Below are positions 61,341-64,000 of a stretch of 64,000 nt of DNA, one piece after another. The notes beneath the pieces are model-generated. The model was not told where the DNA came from, searched no databases, and was given only the letters and a program-made list of their open reading frames with translations. This DNA comes from Geodermatophilus sabuli. GTDB taxonomy: Bacteria > Actinomycetota > Actinomycetes > Mycobacteriales > Geodermatophilaceae. Position numbers and translations under genes: made by a program. The first letter of the stretch is position 1; every line of letters begins with the position of its first letter. The stretch covers positions 403,305 to 467,304 of the forward strand of contig NZ_OBDO01000003.1 in assembly GCF_900215145.1 (NCBI RefSeq), in the 5' to 3' direction.

Positions 61341-62033
61341 TCAGTCCCCGTCGGGTGCGAGGGCGGGGGCGACCTGGGCGGCGGTGCCCTGCAGGTGGGC
61401 GCGGATCGCCGCCTCCATCGCGTCGGGGTCGCGGTCCTGGAGGGCGGCCAGCATCTCCCCGTGCTCGCGGTGGGCTGCGGCGGCCGAGGGGCCGGCCGAC
61501 ACGAGGATGCGGACGTAGAACTTGGCCCGCGCCGAGAGCGTGTCGATCAGGGCGATCAGCTCCCGGTTGCGGCAGGGGGCGTAGAGCGTGGCGTGGAACT
61601 GCTGGTTGAGCTGGGCCCACACCACCGGGTCGGTGACCCCGGACATCTCTCCGTGCAGGTCCTGCACGGCCCTGATGTGCTCCTCGGAGGTGCCGGCGAC
61701 GACCAGGCGGCCGGCCAGCACCTCCAACTGCTCCCGGATCTCGTAGAGGTCCAGCAACTGGCGGGCCGAGGGCCGGGTGACCACGGCGCCGCGGTGGGCG
61801 TCGAAGGTGACCAGGCCCTCGCTGGCCAGGGCGTGCAGCGCCTCCCGCAGCGGGGTGCGGCTGATGCCCAGGCGCGCGGCGAGCTCGTCCTGGCGCAGCG
61901 GGGTGTCGACCTCGACGCCGCCGCTGATGATCAGGTCGCGCAGGGCATCGCGGGTGGCGTCCCGGATGGTGCCGCGCTGGATCGGGGAGAACCCGGCCAG
62001 GGCTCCACCGGTCCTGGTGCCGTCAAGGCTCAT
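61341..62033 (-). CDS. GntR-family regulator (FadR subfamily)
   Basis: The 230-residue protein has a winged helix (TIRDATRDALRDLIISGGVEVDTPLRQDELAARLGISRTPLREALHALASEGLVTFDAHRGAVV) and an FCD domain (YEIREQLEVLAGRLV, NQQFHATLYAPCRNRELIALIDTL, HREHGEMLAALQDRDPDAMEAAI). Its ATG overlaps the stop of the hydrolase gene (ATGA), so it is within the catabolic operon and probably controls it in response to a pathway intermediate. Metal-binding His residues of the FCD domain appear present. Confidence 0.9.
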   Translation of the reverse strand: MSLDGTRTGGALAGFSPIQRGTIRDATRDALRDLIISGGVEVDTPLRQDELAARLGISRTPLREALHALASEGLVTFDAHRGAVVTRPSARQLLDLYEIREQLEVLAGRLVVAGTSEEHIRAVQDLHGEMSGVTDPVVWAQLNQQFHATLYAPCRNRELIALIDTLSARAKFYVRILVSAGPSAAAAHREHGEMLAALQDRDPDAMEAAIRAHLQGTAAQVAPALAPDGD

Positions 62034-62935
62034 GCGCGCTCCCCCGGGTCGGTCCCCGGCGGGCCGCCGACGGTGTTGGTCAGGGTGCCCAGCCCGGTGA
62101 TGCTGACCTCGACAGTGTCGCCTGCCCGGAGGAACCGCGGGGGGTCGAAGCCGATCCCGACCCCCGCCGGCGTGCCCGTCGCGATCACGTCGCCGGGCTG
62201 GAGGGTCATCCCGGCGCTGATCGTGGCGATCAGCGTGGGGACGTCGAAGATCAGGTCGCCGGTCTTCGCGCTCTGCCGCAGCTCGCCGTTCACGCGGGTC
62301 TCGACGAGCAGGTCGGTGAGGTCCACCTCGTCGGCGGTGACGGCGAACGGGCCCATGGGGCAGGAACCGTCCAGCGACTTGCCGAGGAACCACTGGCGGT
62401 GGTCCCGCTGCACGTCCCGCGCGGTGACGTCGTTGATGATCGTGTAGCCCCAGACGTGGGACAGCGCCTCCTCGGCCGGGATGCCGCGGCCGCCGGTGCC
62501 GATGATGACGCCGAGCTCGGCCTCGTAGTCCAACTCGGTGGTGAGCGCGTCGTGCAGCGGGATGACGTCGTCCGGTCCGATGACCGAGCTGGGTGCCTTG
62601 GTGAAGACGACCGGGCGGTCCGGCACGCCGTTGCTCGGCGTGGAGTTGTACCCGGAGGCGTCGAACTCCAGCGAGTGCTGGTGGTAGTTCTGGCCGACGC
62701 AGATGACGTTGCGCGCCGGGCGCGGGATGGGGGCCAGCAACCGGACGTCGGCCAGCGCGATCGGCGGGGTCGCGCAGGGCACCGAGGTCGGTGCTCCGCG
62801 CTGGATCAGCTCGAGCAACCCCAGGGGGGCGCCGTCGGCGCTGACCGAGTACCCGTGGGGAACGGGGAACACGTGCTCACCGAGCACCACCCCCACGCCG
62901 GGACCGGTGTCGCTGAGGAACGACACGTACTTCAC
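62030..62935 (-). CDS. Fumarylacetoacetase-family hydrolase
   Basis: The 301-residue protein has the FAH core ARNVICVGQNYHQHSLEF, VVFTKAPSSVIGPDD, LTTELDYEAELGVIIGTGGRGIP (Glu ligands), GYTIINDVTARDVQRDHRQWFLGKSLDGSCPMGPF, and LQPGDVIATGTPAGVGIGFDPPRFL. The FLGKSLDGSCPMGP loop is typical of family members acting as acylpyruvases or oxaloacetate decarboxylases. It probably splits a ring-opened diketo acid. The GTG at 62935 has GGAGG seven bases upstream. Confidence 0.9.
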   Translation of the reverse strand: MKYVSFLSDTGPGVGVVLGEHVFPVPHGYSVSADGAPLGLLELIQRGAPTSVPCATPPIALADVRLLAPIPRPARNVICVGQNYHQHSLEFDASGYNSTPSNGVPDRPVVFTKAPSSVIGPDDVIPLHDALTTELDYEAELGVIIGTGGRGIPAEEALSHVWGYTIINDVTARDVQRDHRQWFLGKSLDGSCPMGPFAVTADEVDLTDLLVETRVNGELRQSAKTGDLIFDVPTLIATISAGMTLQPGDVIATGTPAGVGIGFDPPRFLRAGDTVEVSITGLGTLTNTVGGPPGTDPGERA

Positions 62936-62985
62936 GAGAGAGCCTCCAGGTGGGTGCGCACGGCTGCGGGTGGGGTTTCCGGGGA

Positions 62986-63999
62986 TCAAGCGGTCAGGGA
63001 GGTGGTCCGGGCGCCGGCGGGCACGTGCCGGGCGCCCTTGTTCAGGCCGTTCTGGAACGGGCGGGAGCCGGACACCGAGCGCAGGAGACGGGCGCGGACG
63101 CCGTCCATGCGGTCGGGGACCTTGGCGACGACGAACCCGTAGAGGTAGGACCACCACTGCACGTGGTCGGTGAGCGCGCGGTTCTCCTGCTCCCACCGGG
63201 CGAGGGCGGTCGGCACGTCCCGCTCGCGCTCGAGGGTCATCGCCAGCGCCATCGCGTTGATGAACGCGGTGTTGGCGGCCTGCCCGAGGTTGGGCGGCAT
63301 GGCGTGGGCGGCGTCCCCGACGACCGCGACGTGCCCCTTCGACCAGTAGCGGCAGCGGACGTTGACCAGCCGGTCCCATCGACTGGCCTCGGCGAACCGG
63401 TCGACCAGGTGGGCGGCGGCGGGGAACTGCGTGCGCCACAGGTCACGGTCGACGGGCATCCGGCTGGCCCGCTCGTCGGACACCGGGGCGCTCAGGAAGA
63501 TGTAGTCCTGGCCGTCGGTGCACGGGTTGTAGAGCAGGCGACGCCGGCCGTGCCAGTACTCGATGATCGTGTCCTCGGGGTCGCCCTCGTCGCGGTCGAT
63601 CATCATCCGGATGCCGGCCTCGGTGCCGAAGTCCATCCAGGCGGTGGAGAAGATCGACTCGCGCAGCCGGGAGTAGGCGCCATCGGCGGCGACCACGAGG
63701 TCGGCCGCGTACTCCTTGCCGTTCTCCATCTGCAGCCGGCCGTCGGGCGAGGCGCCGACCGCGAGCGACGAGGTCTCGATCTGCACCCCGAAGTGCTGCG
63801 CCTGCGCGATGAGCGCCTCGTAGAGGTCCGCGCGTGGCGGCAGCAGGAGCCGGTCGTCGGGAGTGGTGCGCCGGGACATGAGGACACCGCCGTGCTGGTC
63901 GGCGATCCGCCACTCGGCGATGCTGCGGGCGCGGGCCGTGGCCTGGTCGAAGGCACCGATGGCCTCCAGCGTGCGCAGCCCGCTCTCCCAGATCCAGAT
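62986..63999 (-). CDS. Class A FAD-dependent aromatic monooxygenase, 5' end outside window
   Basis: The frame is open to the window edge (IWIWESGLRTLEAIGAF at the start of what is seen), so the N-terminal Rossmann motif is missing. The visible 337 residues include SRRTTPDDRLLLPPRADLYEALIAQA, the DG motif DLVVAADGAYSRLR and the FAD-binding GHVAVVGDAAHAMPPNLGQAANTAFINAMALA. These are features of class A hydroxylases such as 3-hydroxybenzoate or 6-hydroxynicotinate monooxygenases. It sits 50 bases before the FAH-family gene and is probably the ring-hydroxylating first step of the cluster. Confidence 0.85.
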   Translation of the reverse strand: MWIWESGLRTLEAIGAFDQATARARSIAEWRIADQHGGVLMSRRTTPDDRLLLPPRADLYEALIAQAQHFGVQIETSSLAVGASPDGRLQMENGKEYAADLVVAADGAYSRLRESIFSTAWMDFGTEAGIRMMIDRDEGDPEDTIIEYWHGRRRLLYNPCTDGQDYIFLSAPVSDERASRMPVDRDLWRTQFPAAAHLVDRFAEASRWDRLVNVRCRYWSKGHVAVVGDAAHAMPPNLGQAANTAFINAMALAMTLERERDVPTALARWEQENRALTDHVQWWSYLYGFVVAKVPDRMDGVRARLLRSVSGSRPFQNGLNKGARHVPAGARTTSLTA

Positions 64000-64000
64000 G

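Overview
The window is about 64 kb of very GC-rich DNA with dense, mostly GC-ending coding. Gene content (ANTAR regulator, 13E12-type DUF222/HNH protein, ECF42 sigma factor with a DGPF partner, mycothiol-type maleylpyruvate isomerase, DUF2277, DUF4242, DUF6328) and many leaderless-looking starts point to an actinobacterium. The small hypothetical proteins and a proton-pump-type rhodopsin suggest Geodermatophilaceae (Blastococcus, Geodermatophilus, Modestobacter), but that family assignment is inference. No rRNA, tRNA, CRISPR array, insertion sequence or phage gene was recognised. No stretch longer than 300 bases lacks a gene; the largest gaps (about 8653-8891, 44196-44430 and 13932-14163) hold promoters, ribosome binding sites or a doubtful small ORF.

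Region by region. 1-3.4 kb: the 3' part of a CydC-like ABC exporter gene, then small single genes (RibD-C reductase, papain-like hydrolase). 3.5-7.2 kb: a tightly overlapped ethanolamine operon (permease, eutB, eutC) with no microcompartment genes. 7.3-17.5 kb: MFS transporter, GAF-ANTAR regulator, SDR, NYN/PIN nuclease-like protein, several small membrane proteins, a Vsr-type endonuclease, a GT39-type membrane glycosyltransferase, and a decayed DUF222/HNH gene. 17.6-23.8 kb: an aldolase-epimerase-GT2 operon beside a ferric-iron ABC importer; each unit has a DtxR/IdeR-like box at its promoter. 23.9-27.6 kb: GNAT acetyltransferase, microbial rhodopsin, and an ECF42 sigma/DGPF pair with a good match to the ECF42 promoter. 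27.8-35.7 kb: an aromatic catabolic region with an orphan solute-binding lipoprotein, an HsaA-like flavin monooxygenase, and a complete gentisate ring-cleavage operon (dioxygenase, isomerase, hydrolase) with LysR and IclR regulators. 35.8-44.6 kb: thioesterase, DUF4242, a large LuxR-family ATPase regulator, a BBE-type flavin oxidase with a cupin partner, and small conserved genes.

44.6-51.4 kb: Nudix hydrolase, then a regulator-hydantoinase A-hydantoinase B-amidohydrolase operon resembling the N-methylhydantoin/N-carbamoylsarcosine route, divergent from a PEP mutase/isocitrate lyase-family enzyme, with paired GntR-type palindromes between them. 51.5-64 kb: a long minus-strand catabolic cluster. 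Its core is a class A FAD monooxygenase (cut by the window edge), a fumarylacetoacetase-family hydrolase, GntR regulator, amidohydrolase, RidA, alpha/beta hydrolase and a ribose-type ABC importer; a second alpha/beta hydrolase, an MFS transporter and an enoyl-CoA hydratase follow beyond a hairpin terminator. Read together this looks like uptake and breakdown of a ring compound that yields enamine/imine intermediates; the substrate is unknown.

The best leads are the linked iron boxes, the ECF42 promoter, the rhodopsin with an unusual retinal-pocket residue, the frameshifted HNH gene, and the catabolic cluster at the right end.
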